From: Robertmurraya siralis
Lineage (GTDB): Bacteria; Bacillota; Bacilli; Bacillales; Cytobacillaceae
DNA length: 64,000 bases
NCBI RefSeq assembly: GCF_005502275.1
Contig: NZ_SWLZ01000018.1
Span: forward strand, 1-64,000
Direction of reading: 5' to 3'
Shown: positions 39,346 to 49,321 of the stretch, piece after piece
How the letters are laid out: every line of letters begins with the position of its first letter
Numbering within the stretch: the first letter of the stretch is position 1
Translations under genes and position numbers: made by a program
Notes under the pieces: model-generated
Database searches by the model: none
What the model saw: the letters and a program-made list of their open reading frames with translations, nothing else
What the model was told of the DNA's origin: nothing

Positions 39346-39813
39346 TTGGAAATTATTCTTTACTTAAGTGCAGCAATCGCTGCAATTGCTTTTTTAATTT
39401 TAGTCCTTTTTATTGGGAGGACATTGAAATCGTTGCAAGTAACGTTGGATAGTGTATCTAAAACGTTGACAGGTTTAGAGCAACAGTTAGAAGGGGTAAC
39501 AAGGGAAACAACGGAATTATTAACGAAGACGAATGGGCTGGCCGAGGATCTCCAGAAAAAATCAGAGAGCCTTAATGGGGTTGTTGATGCGGTCAAAGAT
39601 GTGGGGAGCTCGATAAAAAAATTTGGTGGATCATTACAAAATGTCACTTCATCTTTTGACAGGCAAGTTGAGCAAAATAAAGATAAGGTTTCACAAGTTA
39701 TTCAGTGGGGACAAGTACTTCTTGAATTAAGGGAGAAATGGGCGGCAAAGAAAGCAAAGTCTGAACCGATTTCTGAAGAGAAGCTGGTGAGGGTAAGGGA
39801 AAGGGACAACTAA
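39346..39813 (+). CDS. ytxG: General stress protein YtxG (DUF948)
   Basis: A 155-residue protein. One N-terminal membrane helix (about 3-25) is followed by a long coiled coil (30-125) and a charged tail: the DUF948 architecture. Role unknown. TTG start with GGAGGT upstream. First gene of the stress operon with ytxH (17 bases later) and brxC. Confidence 0.88.
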   Translation: MEIILYLSAAIAAIAFLILVLFIGRTLKSLQVTLDSVSKTLTGLEQQLEGVTRETTELLTKTNGLAEDLQKKSESLNGVVDAVKDVGSSIKKFGGSLQNVTSSFDRQVEQNKDKVSQVIQWGQVLLELREKWAAKKAKSEPISEEKLVRVRERDN

Positions 39814-39830
39814 ACTCTAGGAGGTTTTTA

Positions 39831-40277
39831 ATGATGTCAAGCAACGAAAATCAACAAAATGAGAAGATGGATAACGGGATAAATACAAAAGATTTTCTAA
39901 TCGGGGCTTTCATCGGAGGAATTGTTGGCGCTGCAGCTGCGCTATTCCTCACTCCAAAGTCTGGGAAAGAGATAAGAAGTAATTTATCAGAACAAGCCCA
40001 CACAATTAAAGTAAAAACAGATCAGTTTCGAGAAACAGCGGTAACGAAAGGATCAGAATTAGCTGAGGCTGCAAAAGAAAAGACGAGTGCGATTGGACAA
40101 TCGGTGTCCAAACAATCAAATCAATTCATCAGTAAGGTGAAAGGATTAAAAATTGCGAACACTAATGAAACAAATCAAAGTGAAATGGTTTCTGAAGGTG
40201 GGCAAACTGATATTCAAATGAAATTAGAAGAAACAAAAAAAGCGTTTGATGAAACGGAACATCAATTAAATCATTAA
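39831..40277 (+). CDS. ytxH: General stress protein YtxH
   Basis: A 148-residue YtxH-family protein. A short hydrophilic N terminus leads to a Gly/Ala-rich membrane helix, FLIGAFIGGIVGAAAALFL, then the family motif TPKSGKEIR and a Lys/Glu/Ala amphipathic region like that of LEA-type stress proteins. Good AGGAGG site; two ATGs in tandem, either may be used. Co-transcribed with ytxG and brxC. Confidence 0.88.
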   Translation: MMSSNENQQNEKMDNGINTKDFLIGAFIGGIVGAAAALFLTPKSGKEIRSNLSEQAHTIKVKTDQFRETAVTKGSELAEAAKEKTSAIGQSVSKQSNQFISKVKGLKIANTNETNQSEMVSEGGQTDIQMKLEETKKAFDETEHQLNH

Positions 40278-40305
40278 AATGGTTGCTTATGTTGGAGGAA
40301 AGGAA

Positions 40306-40635
40306 ATGGAAAAATTGGAATCTGTTGCACAATTCGCTCGATTATTGGAAGAAAACCGTCGTTTTTTCCTATTAAAGCATTCATTAACATGCCCAATTAG
40401 CCAGGCGGCGTTCGAGGAATATGAAAGCTTTGCAAATGACTATGGAGAGATAGACTATTATTATTTGGCGGTGCAAGAGGCACGTCCATTATCGGATCAT
40501 ATTGCTGAAACATTTCATGTAAAACACGAGTCTCCGCAAGCGATTTTATTTAATCAAGAGAATGTTGCATGGCATGCATCACATTGGAAAATTACCGCGG
40601 AAACCTTAGCGAAAGCAGTAGAAAGCGAAATTTAG
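40306..40635 (+). CDS. brxC: Monothiol bacilliredoxin BrxC (YtxJ)
   Basis: A 109-residue thioredoxin-fold protein with the single active-site cysteine in HSLTCPIS. YtxJ/BrxC removes bacillithiol from oxidised protein thiols, so it links this stress operon to redox repair and implies that the organism makes bacillithiol. ATG at 40306 follows GGAGGAAAGGA; the earlier in-frame start lacks a site. A terminator follows at 40664. Confidence 0.9.
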   Translation: MEKLESVAQFARLLEENRRFFLLKHSLTCPISQAAFEEYESFANDYGEIDYYYLAVQEARPLSDHIAETFHVKHESPQAILFNQENVAWHASHWKITAETLAKAVESEI

Positions 40636-40663
40636 TCATTAACAAACTAAGTTTCACTAACAA

Positions 40664-40712
40664 CAAGGAGAGGAAGAACAATGACTCATGTTTCTTCCCC
40701 TCTTTTATTTTT
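40664..40712 (+). terminator. Terminator of the ytxG-ytxH-brxC operon
   Basis: AAGGAGAGGAAGAA (40665-40678) pairs with TTCTTCCCCTCTTT with G-U pairs, ending in TTTTATTTTT. Confidence 0.7.
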
Positions 40713-40778
40713 GGGCTATGTTTAGATGATTCTGATGATTTTTGGCTCAGTTCGTGAAAAACCTTTGTTTTTTCACTT
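40709..40778 (+). repeat. Possible degenerate repeat, copy 6
   Basis: TGATGATTTTTGGCTCAGTTCGTGAAAAAC resembles the family's left arm, followed by GTGAAAAACCTTTGTTTTTTCAC as a decayed central palindrome. The outer ends are not recognisable, so this copy is uncertain. Confidence 0.3.
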
Positions 40779-40908
40779 TTGTGTTTGAAGCTATGCAAAA
40801 AGATCGTTCTGATAAATAGAAAGGCTTGTTTTCCCCTTCGCTTTATCGAGCAAAATGGCTTGAAGAACAATTATGTTTAACACAACCTATTTTAAAGGAC
40901 GCCGGATC

Positions 40909-43071
40909 CTAATTTTGCTTCAACATTTTTGGCCAGACAATTTCTAGTTTGTCACCAGGCTCAATATTTTCAAAGAAAGTAGTTTCGACGCCGTTTTTAA
41001 GTAATTGAAAGCTTCCATTTGCTTGGGAAGGCATTTCGATTTCTACAAAATTAAATAAATCTTGGAAAATAAAGGGCTTTAGCTGTTTTTGATGCGCTAT
41101 AAGATGATCGCCATCTTTGATTAAATCCTCAGCATGGAGAGCTTGCCCATTTCTTTGAATTTCAGTGACTGTTTTCGTTAGCTGAATTTCTTTTCCGTTA
41201 AAGTAGACCGGAATTGAGTGTGAGAGCATGAACTGTTTTTTATCAGCAAGCTCTTGAATGGTAACGGTTTTTTTTGCTTCAACCATAATCTGATCTTGAT
41301 GTTCGATGGTATGATTTAATTTTGTTTCTAAGCCATTTTTGTAAAGCTTCCCGGAAAAGGAAGGAATAATGGTATCCTTTTGATTCAAAGTGACCCGGAA
41401 AGGCTTTAGCTGCAGGAAAAAATGTTCTAGATCAAGGGCGTTGAATGCCTCCTCAATTGTTTCTGGTATTTTATATTCGATCTTGTCACGATCCTCAATA
41501 ATTACTTCAGGAGATACCTCTATACCATTGCGTGTAATAATGGGTTCAAGCTCATAGTTTTTGCCATTGATTGTTATCTTTTTAGTAGGGATTTCATCAA
41601 GCAATTCGTGAATTTTTAAGCTTGTTTTTTCCCCATCTCTTCCTCTTTCAAGAGTTAAGATATCTCCATTTTTTACAACATCATCAAAAGAGCAAGCCTC
41701 GCCATTAATGAATAATTTTGGAGGGCTCCCGTGTTGTCCCGGGATTGTGATTTGCTGTCCATTTAATGAGACGATCATGGCTAATCCAGGTTTACCATAA
41801 AGTTTATTCATCTTGATCCCCGCTGCAAGGAGACAATCTCCAACCGTTAATTTCTTTACTTCGAACAGGCGGACAGGCTGTTCATTCACATATACCGTTA
41901 CATAATGTACAGGTGTTTTTTGTGCGGCAATGGCGATCCCAATAGGGGTTACAAGCTCTGGACCTTTTGTAATGCTTTCATCAAGCGTTAACGATGTAAT
42001 GGCATCAATACCGCGAATGGCAACGCGATTAACAGGTAAATTTAGTCTTTCAGCAATTCGCTGCGATAAATCAGGGGTCTGGCTACCTCCACCTACGAGC
42101 ATTACCGCCTTCGGTGACTTTTGCCCGTTTAATCGGTAAATTTCATCACAAATGGCTGTAGCTAGTCGATCGATGGCAGGGCCAATTTGTGCAATCATTT
42201 CTTGTTTTGGAACCTCCGATTCAAATCCCAATATATCCGTGATCGTCACGCTGTCCTTTGTATTAATTTCCCGTTTCGCTCTTTCTGCTAAAGGAAAATC
42301 TAATAAAAATTGATCGCTGATGGCCTCCGTAATTTCGTCGCCAGCAATTGGCACCATTCCATATGCAATAACCGTACCGGAATCAGTTAAGGCAATATCT
42401 GAGGTGCCGGCTCCAATATCGACAAGAGCAACGTTTAATCTTCTCATGCTCGGAGGAATCAAGACGTTAATAGCAGCGATTGGCTCAAGCGTCAAAGCTT
42501 CCATTTCTAAACCCGCTCGATGAAGGGCTGAGATTAAAGATTCGACCACAACTTTTGGCAAAAAAGTTGCAATAATCTCTACGGACGCCTCGTTTCCCTG
42601 CTGATCAATCAAGCTTCCAATTTCTTCTCCATCTAAGCGATAATAGAGAACGGAGTAGCCGACACAATAATAATAATGGCTTGAATCTTCTTCATGTTTT
42701 TCAGCTACAAGGCTTTGTGCCTTTTGAACCGTGCTTAATTCAAGGTGAAGAATGTCTTCTTTCTGAATCATGGGCTTCCCTTTAATATCAATAGATACCA
42801 TTGCTCTCTCGGTTTTTAGAGCTCTTCCCGCTGCGGCGACACTGACTTTTTTTAGCGGCCCATGTTTTTCTTCTAGCTGTACCTTGATTTCAGTTATAAT
42901 TTTGGATACGGATAGTACATCATGAATTTGGCCGTCCAGCATGGCACGTTCTGAATGTTCGATCGCGAGCATATCGACAACATGATAATTTTGCTCATTC
43001 TCTTCCAAAATGATTCCGACAACGGAACGAGTACCAATATCTAAGGCAAACAATTTTTTCTTTTCTAGCAA
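40909..43071 (-). CDS. Long FtsA/PilM-like actin-fold ATPase
   Basis: A 720-residue protein. Residues 1-380 have the actin-like fold of FtsA: phosphate-1 motif FALDIGTRSVVG, an SHS2-like insert, phosphate-2 LVDIGAGTSDIAL and adenosine motif VMLVGGGSQTP. Residues 380-720 are an extra region of repeated small beta-rich modules (TVYVNEQPVRLFEV, ITINGKNYEL, PVYFNGKEIQL). Normal FtsA is about 420-440 residues and sits beside ftsZ, so this is a paralogue. TTG start after AAGGTG. B. subtilis has nothing between ytxJ and aroA. Function unknown; a membrane or envelope scaffold is a guess. Confidence 0.82.
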   Translation of the reverse strand: MLEKKKLFALDIGTRSVVGIILEENEQNYHVVDMLAIEHSERAMLDGQIHDVLSVSKIITEIKVQLEEKHGPLKKVSVAAAGRALKTERAMVSIDIKGKPMIQKEDILHLELSTVQKAQSLVAEKHEEDSSHYYYCVGYSVLYYRLDGEEIGSLIDQQGNEASVEIIATFLPKVVVESLISALHRAGLEMEALTLEPIAAINVLIPPSMRRLNVALVDIGAGTSDIALTDSGTVIAYGMVPIAGDEITEAISDQFLLDFPLAERAKREINTKDSVTITDILGFESEVPKQEMIAQIGPAIDRLATAICDEIYRLNGQKSPKAVMLVGGGSQTPDLSQRIAERLNLPVNRVAIRGIDAITSLTLDESITKGPELVTPIGIAIAAQKTPVHYVTVYVNEQPVRLFEVKKLTVGDCLLAAGIKMNKLYGKPGLAMIVSLNGQQITIPGQHGSPPKLFINGEACSFDDVVKNGDILTLERGRDGEKTSLKIHELLDEIPTKKITINGKNYELEPIITRNGIEVSPEVIIEDRDKIEYKIPETIEEAFNALDLEHFFLQLKPFRVTLNQKDTIIPSFSGKLYKNGLETKLNHTIEHQDQIMVEAKKTVTIQELADKKQFMLSHSIPVYFNGKEIQLTKTVTEIQRNGQALHAEDLIKDGDHLIAHQKQLKPFIFQDLFNFVEIEMPSQANGSFQLLKNGVETTFFENIEPGDKLEIVWPKMLKQN

Positions 43072-43299
43072 AACGATACACCTTCTTTAACTATTAATCA
43101 TACGATTAATCATATACTCCATAAATACTTTAATGCTTAAAAGCGTTTAATTATTAAAGAAAAGTACGTGACATTGATAATAAATTCATATATAATAACT
43201 CTAATTATACAGAAATGTCTCTCATTTAAACAGGGCATGCAACAATATTTCTGAATGTGTAAAAGTAAAGGCAAAAAAGATTCGAAAGGACGGGAAAAA

Positions 43300-44376
43300 A
43301 TGAGCAATATGAAACTTGAAGAATTGCGAGATCGTGTTGACGAACTGAACGTTCAACTACTTAATCTAATTAATGAAAGAGCACGACTTGTGCAAGAAAT
43401 CGGACGTGTTAAAGAGACTCAAGGTGTTAATCGCTACGATCCGGTTCGTGAACGCAAAATGCTAGACTCCATACTTGAGAAGAACGACGGTCCTTTTGAA
43501 AAATCGACATTACAGCATCTGTTTAAAGAGATTTTTAAAGCAGGCTTAGAATTGCAGGAGGATGATCATCGTAAAGCTTTGCTTGTTTCGCGTAAGAAGC
43601 AGCCAGAAAACACAATTGTTGAGGTAAAGGGAGCACAGATTGGTGCTGGTGCACAGCAATTGATTTTCGGACCGTGCGCAGTGGAATCTTATGAGCAAGT
43701 GGCAACTGTTGCTGAAGCGGTGAAAGCAAAAGGGTTGAAGCTATTGCGCGGAGGTGCCTATAAGCCAAGGACATCTCCATACGACTTCCAAGGTTTAGGT
43801 GTTGAAGGGCTGAAAATATTAAAAAGAGTAGCCGATGAGTATGACTTGGCTGTTATAAGCGAAATTGTGAACCCGGCTGATATTGAAATGGCAGCTCAAT
43901 ATATAGATGTTATTCAAATTGGTGCCCGCAATATGCAAAACTTTGAGCTATTGAAAGCAGCCGGGGCTGTCAATAAGCCAGTCCTGTTAAAAAGAGGCTT
44001 AGCGGCAACTATTGAAGAATTCATCAATGCTGCAGAATATATTATGGCGCAAGGAAACGGACAGATCATTCTTTGTGAGCGCGGCATTCGCACATATGAA
44101 AAGGCAACAAGAAATACGTTAGATATTTCTGCGGTCCCAATTTTGAAGCAGGAAACGCATCTGCCAGTTCTTGTAGATGTGACACATTCAACTGGTAGAA
44201 GAGATCTCCTTCTTCCAACAGCAAAGGCTGCATTAGCGATTGGCGCTGATGGTGTAATGGCAGAAGTACATCCGGACCCAGCGGTTGCTCTTTCAGACTC
44301 TGCACAGCAAATGGATCTAAAGCAATTTGATCAATTTATGGAGCAGCTTGTCGCTTCTTCGTTAGTACGAGTATAA
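43300..44376 (+). CDS. aroA: Bifunctional chorismate mutase / DAHP synthase
   Basis: A 358-residue fusion. The N-terminal AroQ-type chorismate mutase (about 1-85, [20 protein letters not shown]) is joined to a type I DAHP synthase (about 100-358) with GPCAVES, the [12 protein letters not shown] motif and [10 protein letters not shown]. It starts the shikimate pathway from PEP and erythrose 4-phosphate; the mutase domain acts as the feedback sensor for chorismate and prephenate. ATG at 43300 follows AAAGGA. Bacillus uses the symbol aroA (also aroG) for this fusion. Confidence 0.96.
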   Translation: MSNMKLEELRDRVDELNVQLLNLINERARLVQEIGRVKETQGVNRYDPVRERKMLDSILEKNDGPFEKSTLQHLFKEIFKAGLELQEDDHRKALLVSRKKQPENTIVEVKGAQIGAGAQQLIFGPCAVESYEQVATVAEAVKAKGLKLLRGGAYKPRTSPYDFQGLGVEGLKILKRVADEYDLAVISEIVNPADIEMAAQYIDVIQIGARNMQNFELLKAAGAVNKPVLLKRGLAATIEEFINAAEYIMAQGNGQIILCERGIRTYEKATRNTLDISAVPILKQETHLPVLVDVTHSTGRRDLLLPTAKAALAIGADGVMAEVHPDPAVALSDSAQQMDLKQFDQFMEQLVASSLVRV

Positions 44377-44395
44377 TCTCTTCTTCATACACAAG

Positions 44396-44433
44396 AAACA
44401 GTCTTCTGCTTTTGGCAGAAGGCTGTTTCATTT
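44396..44433 (+). terminator. aroA terminator
   Basis: AAACAGTCTTCTGC (44396-44409) and GCAGAAGGCTGTTT (44415-44428) form a stem with one G-U pair, followed by CATTTT. Confidence 0.8.
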
Positions 44434-44882
44434 TGGCTTAAATGGCTCTTTGAGTGTTAGACACACCACTCCACATCTTTACGGGTGTTTTTTGAAGCAC
44501 TAAATAGAAGCAAAATTTTTAAGGTAGGGGATGGAAAAAAACAATGGAAGAAATAGATGCTCTCAAAAATAATTTCAGCATGATCTCGATTTTATGAACA
44601 TCAAGGAGAAAATACTTTTATAAAATCCGATCCTGATCGCAAGCTTCGTCTAATTTTTATTAGCTAAAGGATTGTCGACAACCTGCAATGCTTATTCAGA
44701 GCAATTCTATGAAAAATAAGGGATTTTGTTATCGATTTTCGACTTTTTTGTAAAAAAATTAGTCTTGACATTGCGAGAGATAGTGGAGTGAAGTATTATT
44801 AAGTACATAATTACGCACTAAAGCGTGTTAATATAGGTTAAAATAAAAATAAATCATTGTTTTGAATAAGGAGTCGATTGTG
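44434..44882. other. Long leader region before ccpA
   Basis: 450 bases without a gene. A perfect TTGACA at 44764-44769 is followed by TATTAT only after about 23 bases, so it is not a convincing promoter. A TAAAAT box lies near 44837. No repeat or RNA motif is recognised. Confidence 0.4.
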
Positions 44883-45881
44883 ATGAATATAACGATATAC
44901 GATGTGGCAAGAGAAGCTAACGTATCGATGGCTACAGTTTCGCGTGTTGTAAACGGGAATCCTAATGTAAAGCCTGCTACAAGAAAAAAGGTATTAGAAG
45001 TCATAAGCCGATTAGGCTACAGACCCAATGCAGTGGCGAGAGGACTGGCAAGTAAGAAAACAACTACTGTCGGAGTGGTTATTCCGGATATCTCAAGTAC
45101 TTTTTTCGCAGAGCTAGCCCGAGGGATTGAGGATATCGCGACCATGTACAAGTACAATATTATTTTGAGTAACTCGGATCAAAACAAAGAAAAGGAACTT
45201 CACTTATTAAATACCATGCTTGGAAAACAGGTAGATGGAATCGTGTTTATGGGCGGAAATATCACTCAGGAGCATGTGGAGGAATTTGAAAAATCTCCTG
45301 TACCAATTGTATTGGCTGGTTCTATTGAAGAAACAGAACAGGTTCCATCTGTTAACATTGATCATGAGCAAGCGACATATGATGCAGTTTCCTCTTTTGT
45401 AGAAAAAGGTCATAAGAAGATTGCTTTCGTGATTGGACCATTTCATGAGCCTATTAATGAAAAGAAAAAATTAACCGGGTACAAGCGCGCTCTTCATGAA
45501 GCCGGTATTGATTACAAGGAAGAATTGGTCGTTGAGGGAGACTATACGTACGATTCTGGAATTGAAGCCTTTGAAAAACTAATGGAGCTTGAGGACAAGC
45601 CTACTGCCATATTTGTTGGCTCAGATGAAATGGCGTTAGGAGTTGTTCATGGAGCAGAAGATCAAGGCTATAGTGTTCCGGCTGATTTTGAAGTGATTTC
45701 ATCAGATAATACCAGACTAGCGTTAATGGTGCGTCCACAGCTTACAACCGTTGTTCAGCCGTTGTATGATATCGGAGCGGTAGCCATGCGCTTATTGACA
45801 AAATTAATGAATAAAGAGAAAGTGTCAGAGCAAACGGTAATTCTGCCACACCGCATTGAACTGCGTAGCTCTACAAAGTAA
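44883..45881 (+). CDS. ccpA: Catabolite control protein A
   Basis: A 332-residue LacI/GalR regulator, the master of carbon catabolite control in Firmicutes. It binds cre sites when complexed with HPr-Ser46-P. The N-terminal helix-turn-helix [20 protein letters not shown] and the hinge helix [13 protein letters not shown] are followed by a periplasmic-binding-protein-like core. ATG at 44883 follows AAGGAG by 9 bases. It lies after aroA as in B. subtilis. A terminator shared with converging acsA follows. Confidence 0.95.
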   Translation: MNITIYDVAREANVSMATVSRVVNGNPNVKPATRKKVLEVISRLGYRPNAVARGLASKKTTTVGVVIPDISSTFFAELARGIEDIATMYKYNIILSNSDQNKEKELHLLNTMLGKQVDGIVFMGGNITQEHVEEFEKSPVPIVLAGSIEETEQVPSVNIDHEQATYDAVSSFVEKGHKKIAFVIGPFHEPINEKKKLTGYKRALHEAGIDYKEELVVEGDYTYDSGIEAFEKLMELEDKPTAIFVGSDEMALGVVHGAEDQGYSVPADFEVISSDNTRLALMVRPQLTTVVQPLYDIGAVAMRLLTKLMNKEKVSEQTVILPHRIELRSSTK

Positions 45882-45894
45882 GGAGCGATAATAA

Positions 45895-45933
45895 AAATGA
45901 GGACGTCCTGACAATGGACGTCCTCGTTTTTTT
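45895..45933. terminator. Bidirectional terminator between ccpA and acsA
   Basis: GAGGACGTCC (45899-45908) and GGACGTCCTC (45916-45925) with T-run GTTTTTTT on the plus side and an A-run on the other. Confidence 0.88.
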
Positions 45934-45985
45934 ATGGTAAAGTCTACGGAATTGATGGAATTTAGGAGAAATAGTCTTTCATGCT

Positions 45986-47704
45986 TTAATCTTCCATTGT
46001 TGATAAATCACCGGTTGGTAAGTCGAGCTCCCATGCTTTAAGGACACGGCGCATAATTTTTCCGCTTCGAGTTTTTGGAAGTTTATCACGGAATTCAATT
46101 TCACGTGGCGCTGCATGTGCTGCAAGTCCTTTCTTCACAAATTGACGAATATCTTCCTTTAAATCATCGTTTACTTCGTAACCATCACGGAGGGCAATAA
46201 AGGCTTTGATAATTTCACCGCGAACTGGATCAGGCTTACCGATCACGCCTGCCTCAGCTACTGCAGGGTGTTCAACCAGTTTGCTTTCCACCTCAAATGG
46301 ACCGACTCGTTCTCCTGAAGTCATAATGACATCATCAACACGACCTTGGAACCAAAAATATCCGTCCTCATCCATATAGGCTGAATCTCCAGATACATAC
46401 CAATCACCTGGCATAAAGTAGGATTGATATTTTTCCTCATTGTTCCAAATGGTTTTCATCATCGATGGCCAACCTTTTTTGATCGCTAAATTTCCCATAC
46501 GATTTGGTGGCAGTTCATTTCCTTGGTTATCTACGATAGCAGCTTTCACACCTGGAATTGGTTTTCCCATAGAACCTGGGCGTATTTCCATACAAGGGTA
46601 GTTGGAAATTAACTGTGCGCCTGTTTCCGTCATCCACCAGTTGTCATGGATGCGACGATTAAATACTTTCATTCCCCATCTAACAACTTCAGGATTAAGT
46701 GGTTCTCCCACACTAAGTATATGGCGAAGCTGGCTCAAATCATAATTTTTAATAATCTCATCTCCAGCCCCCATCAGCATGCGAAAAGCAGTAGGAGCGC
46801 TGTACCATACGGTTACGCCATACTCTTCAAGCATTTTGTACCATGTATTTGGATCAAATCTTCCTCCAACGATGAGATTGGACGTTCCTGTTAACCAAGG
46901 GCCGAATATCCCATATGATGTGCCAGTTACCCAGCCTGGATCAGCCGTACACCAATAAACATCATCATCCCGCAGATCAAGCACCCATTTAGCTGTTTGA
47001 TAATGCTGGAGCATCGCGTTATGAACATGTAAAACACCCTTTGGTTTGCCAGTTGAGCCTGAAGTGTAGTGAAGAATTAATCCGTCCGTTTTTTCCACCC
47101 ATTCGATTTCCAGCTTATTGCTTGCCTCTTGAAGATGCTTATTAAAATCAATATATTGTTCGCTCTCTTCAATTTCATGACCAACGAGAAAAATATGCTT
47201 TAAAGCGGGTAATTCATCCACTGGAACGCGTTCAAGCAATTCAGGTGTTGTTACCAGCACCTTTGCTTCACTATCTTCGAGTCGGTCACGAACCGCTCCT
47301 TCCATAAATGCTTCAAATAAAGGACCAACGATCGCTCCCAGCTTAATGGCGCCTAGTACAGTGAAATATAGTTCAGGTGAGCGGGGCATAAAAATAAATA
47401 CTCGATCCCCTTTTTCAACATCTCCATAAGTTTTCAGTACATTTCCAGCTTTATTAGTAAGATCTTTCATTTCTTGAAAGGTATACTTTTCATTTCGATT
47501 AGCATCACGGTAATATAGGGCGACTTTATTTTTTCGATAGGAGTTTGCATGTTTATCGATCGCCTCATGAGCCATGTTAACCAGCCCAGTCTCGGCCCAA
47601 GAAAATTGCTTTTCGACTTCCTTCCAATCGAAGTTTTCATATGTTTCGCGATAGTTTTGTAAGTTATATTCCCCTTGTATAACTGGTAGCGTTTCCAATT
47701 TCAT
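45986..47704 (-). CDS. acsA: Acetyl-coenzyme A synthetase
   Basis: A 572-residue adenylate-forming enzyme that makes acetyl-CoA from acetate, ATP and CoA. The P-loop-like core is HYTSGSTGKPKGV. The C-terminal catalytic lysine is in KTRSGKIMRR and counts to K549, the same number as the residue acetylated by AcuA in B. subtilis. All motifs are intact. It diverges from acuABC, converges with ccpA, and its promoter is visible at 47743-47771. Confidence 0.95.
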   Translation of the reverse strand: MKLETLPVIQGEYNLQNYRETYENFDWKEVEKQFSWAETGLVNMAHEAIDKHANSYRKNKVALYYRDANRNEKYTFQEMKDLTNKAGNVLKTYGDVEKGDRVFIFMPRSPELYFTVLGAIKLGAIVGPLFEAFMEGAVRDRLEDSEAKVLVTTPELLERVPVDELPALKHIFLVGHEIEESEQYIDFNKHLQEASNKLEIEWVEKTDGLILHYTSGSTGKPKGVLHVHNAMLQHYQTAKWVLDLRDDDVYWCTADPGWVTGTSYGIFGPWLTGTSNLIVGGRFDPNTWYKMLEEYGVTVWYSAPTAFRMLMGAGDEIIKNYDLSQLRHILSVGEPLNPEVVRWGMKVFNRRIHDNWWMTETGAQLISNYPCMEIRPGSMGKPIPGVKAAIVDNQGNELPPNRMGNLAIKKGWPSMMKTIWNNEEKYQSYFMPGDWYVSGDSAYMDEDGYFWFQGRVDDVIMTSGERVGPFEVESKLVEHPAVAEAGVIGKPDPVRGEIIKAFIALRDGYEVNDDLKEDIRQFVKKGLAAHAAPREIEFRDKLPKTRSGKIMRRVLKAWELDLPTGDLSTMED

Positions 47705-47742
47705 TGTAAAAAGTATCCCCCTTTTTTGATATCGTTGTAATT

Positions 47743-47771
47743 ATTATATTACAAATAATTACTTTTCACAA
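47743..47771 (-). promoter_or_regulatory. acsA promoter
   Basis: On the minus strand, TTGTGA (47771-47766), a 17-base spacer and TATAAT (47748-47743), about 40 bases before the acsA ATG. A sigma-A promoter by spacing and sequence. Confidence 0.6.
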
Positions 47772-47839
47772 TTTTAAAAATATTCATTTATAAAATAATG
47801 ATAAAAGTCACTAAAATAATAAAAATACTGAAAATTTTG

Positions 47840-47853
47840 TGAAAGCGCTTTAT
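47840..47853 (+). promoter_or_regulatory. cre-like CcpA site between acsA and acuA
   Basis: TGAAAGCGCTTTAT matches the cre consensus TGNAANCGNWNNCA except at the last two bases and contains the palindromic core AAAGCGCTTT. It lies between the divergent promoters. In B. subtilis both acsA and acuABC are CcpA-repressed, so dual control is likely. Confidence 0.6.
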
Positions 47854-47991
47854 TGCAAATGAATTCATGTATAATAATAGTAATTATTCATATTGAGGGA
47901 ATCCCATTATCGGTTTAGGTAGTTAGACTTTGACTGGATCACGTTTAAAAAAGTCTTTTATAAACCAATTAAAATATTAGGTGGTGGAGCC

Positions 47992-48624
47992 GTGGAACAT
48001 AAGAAAACATATAATGCGAAAGAACTAAAGACTCCTCATGGAGATTTGATTATCGAAGGTCCGATTTCCTCAGAGACGCTATCACAATTGGAGTTTCATG
48101 AGGATTTGGTGGCCTTTCGCCCTGCCGTTCAGCAGCATAAAGCATTGATTGGAATTGCGGATTTGCCTGAAGGGAGAATTATTATCGCTAGGCATAAGCA
48201 ACTGATTGTTGGCTATGTCACGTATTTATACCCTGATCCATTGGAAAGATGGTCAGAAGGAAAAATGGATAATTTGATCGAATTAGGAGCTATTGAGGTC
48301 ATTCCGAAATTTCGAGGCTGTCAGGTGGGAAAAAATCTTCTCATCGTTTCAATGATGGATGATGCGATGGAAGACTATATAACGATCACAACGGAATATT
48401 ACTGGCATTGGGATTTAAAAGGGACAGGATTAAATGTATGGGAATATCGTAAAGTAATGGAAAAGATGATGAATGCAGGCGGACTTGAATGGTTTGCAAC
48501 AGATGATCCGGAAATCAGCTCCCATCCAGCGAATTGCTTAATGGTGAAAATTGGAAAACGAGTCGATAACGAATCAATCCAAAGATTTGATCAGCTTCGT
48601 TTTATGAATCGGTTTATGTACTAA
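47992..48624 (+). CDS. acuA: Protein acetyltransferase AcuA (GNAT)
   Basis: A 210-residue GNAT-fold enzyme that acetylates and inactivates AcsA. The acetyl-CoA loop is FRGCQVGKNL, near the usual R/Q-x-x-G-x-G/A motif. GTG start with AGGTGG 7 bases upstream. First gene of acuABC, divergent from its target gene acsA. Confidence 0.93.
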   Translation: MEHKKTYNAKELKTPHGDLIIEGPISSETLSQLEFHEDLVAFRPAVQQHKALIGIADLPEGRIIIARHKQLIVGYVTYLYPDPLERWSEGKMDNLIELGAIEVIPKFRGCQVGKNLLIVSMMDDAMEDYITITTEYYWHWDLKGTGLNVWEYRKVMEKMMNAGGLEWFATDDPEISSHPANCLMVKIGKRVDNESIQRFDQLRFMNRFMY

Positions 48625-48673
48625 AATCGTTGTCTTTGCCTAAGGAAGTAAAGAGTGTTTAGGAGGTTTCATG

Positions 48674-49321
48674 ATGATTGTCGAAGAAATTATGATTTCG
48701 AAGCTGTATACATTAGAAAAAGAAAATACGATTGAAGAAGCGATTCATGTAATGAAAGAAAATCGAATAAAGCATATCCCCATCGTCGATCGTGACATGC
48801 ATTTAATCGGAATCGTGACGGATCGAGATATAAAGGAGGCAATCCCCTCGATTTTTTTCTTTGATGATAATCGAGAAATTTTACAAAAACCTTTGGAATC
48901 GATTATGACTACGGAAGTGATTACAGGTCATCCATTGGATTTCGTCGAAGAGGTCGCTGCCATTTTTTATGAAAGTAAAATTGGATGCCTTCCAATTTTG
49001 AAAGATAAAAGATTAGTAGGAATTATAACACAAACCGATTTACTTCATACTTTAGTAGAATTGACCGGAGCTCATCAGCCTGGCTCACAAATAGAAATTC
49101 GCGTGCGTAATAAAATGGGGATGCTCTTCCGCCTTTTTTCAGATATTCAAGACTGCAAGGTGAACATATTAAGTGTGCTCGTATACCCTGATAAAAGAGA
49201 TGAGGATTTTAAAATTATTGTATTAAGGATCCAAACGATGAATCCGCTCCGCTTAATTGAAGAGCTTGAGAAATCTGGGCATGAGGTACTTTGGCCGAAT
49301 CTTCCGGGGATGGAAGTATGA
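48674..49321 (+). CDS. acuB: AcuB, CBS-domain and ACT-domain protein
   Basis: A 215-residue protein. Two CBS domains (about 1-60 and 75-130; MIVEEIMISKLYTL and PLESIMTTEVITGHP) bind adenine nucleotides in other proteins. A C-terminal ACT-like domain follows (EIRVRNKMGMLFRLFSDI). Its role in the acetyl-CoA synthetase control system is not known precisely. The second of two tandem ATGs gives the better spacing to AGGAGG and matches the family start. Overlaps acuC by ATGA. Confidence 0.92.
   Translation: MIVEEIMISKLYTLEKENTIEEAIHVMKENRIKHIPIVDRDMHLIGIVTDRDIKEAIPSIFFFDDNREILQKPLESIMTTEVITGHPLDFVEEVAAIFYESKIGCLPILKDKRLVGIITQTDLLHTLVELTGAHQPGSQIEIRVRNKMGMLFRLFSDIQDCKVNILSVLVYPDKRDEDFKIIVLRIQTMNPLRLIEELEKSGHEVLWPNLPGMEV

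Noticed and set aside
44764-44793. TTGACA before ccpA as a sigma-A promoter
   Set aside because: The nearest -10-like TATTAT lies about 23 bases away, outside functional spacing.
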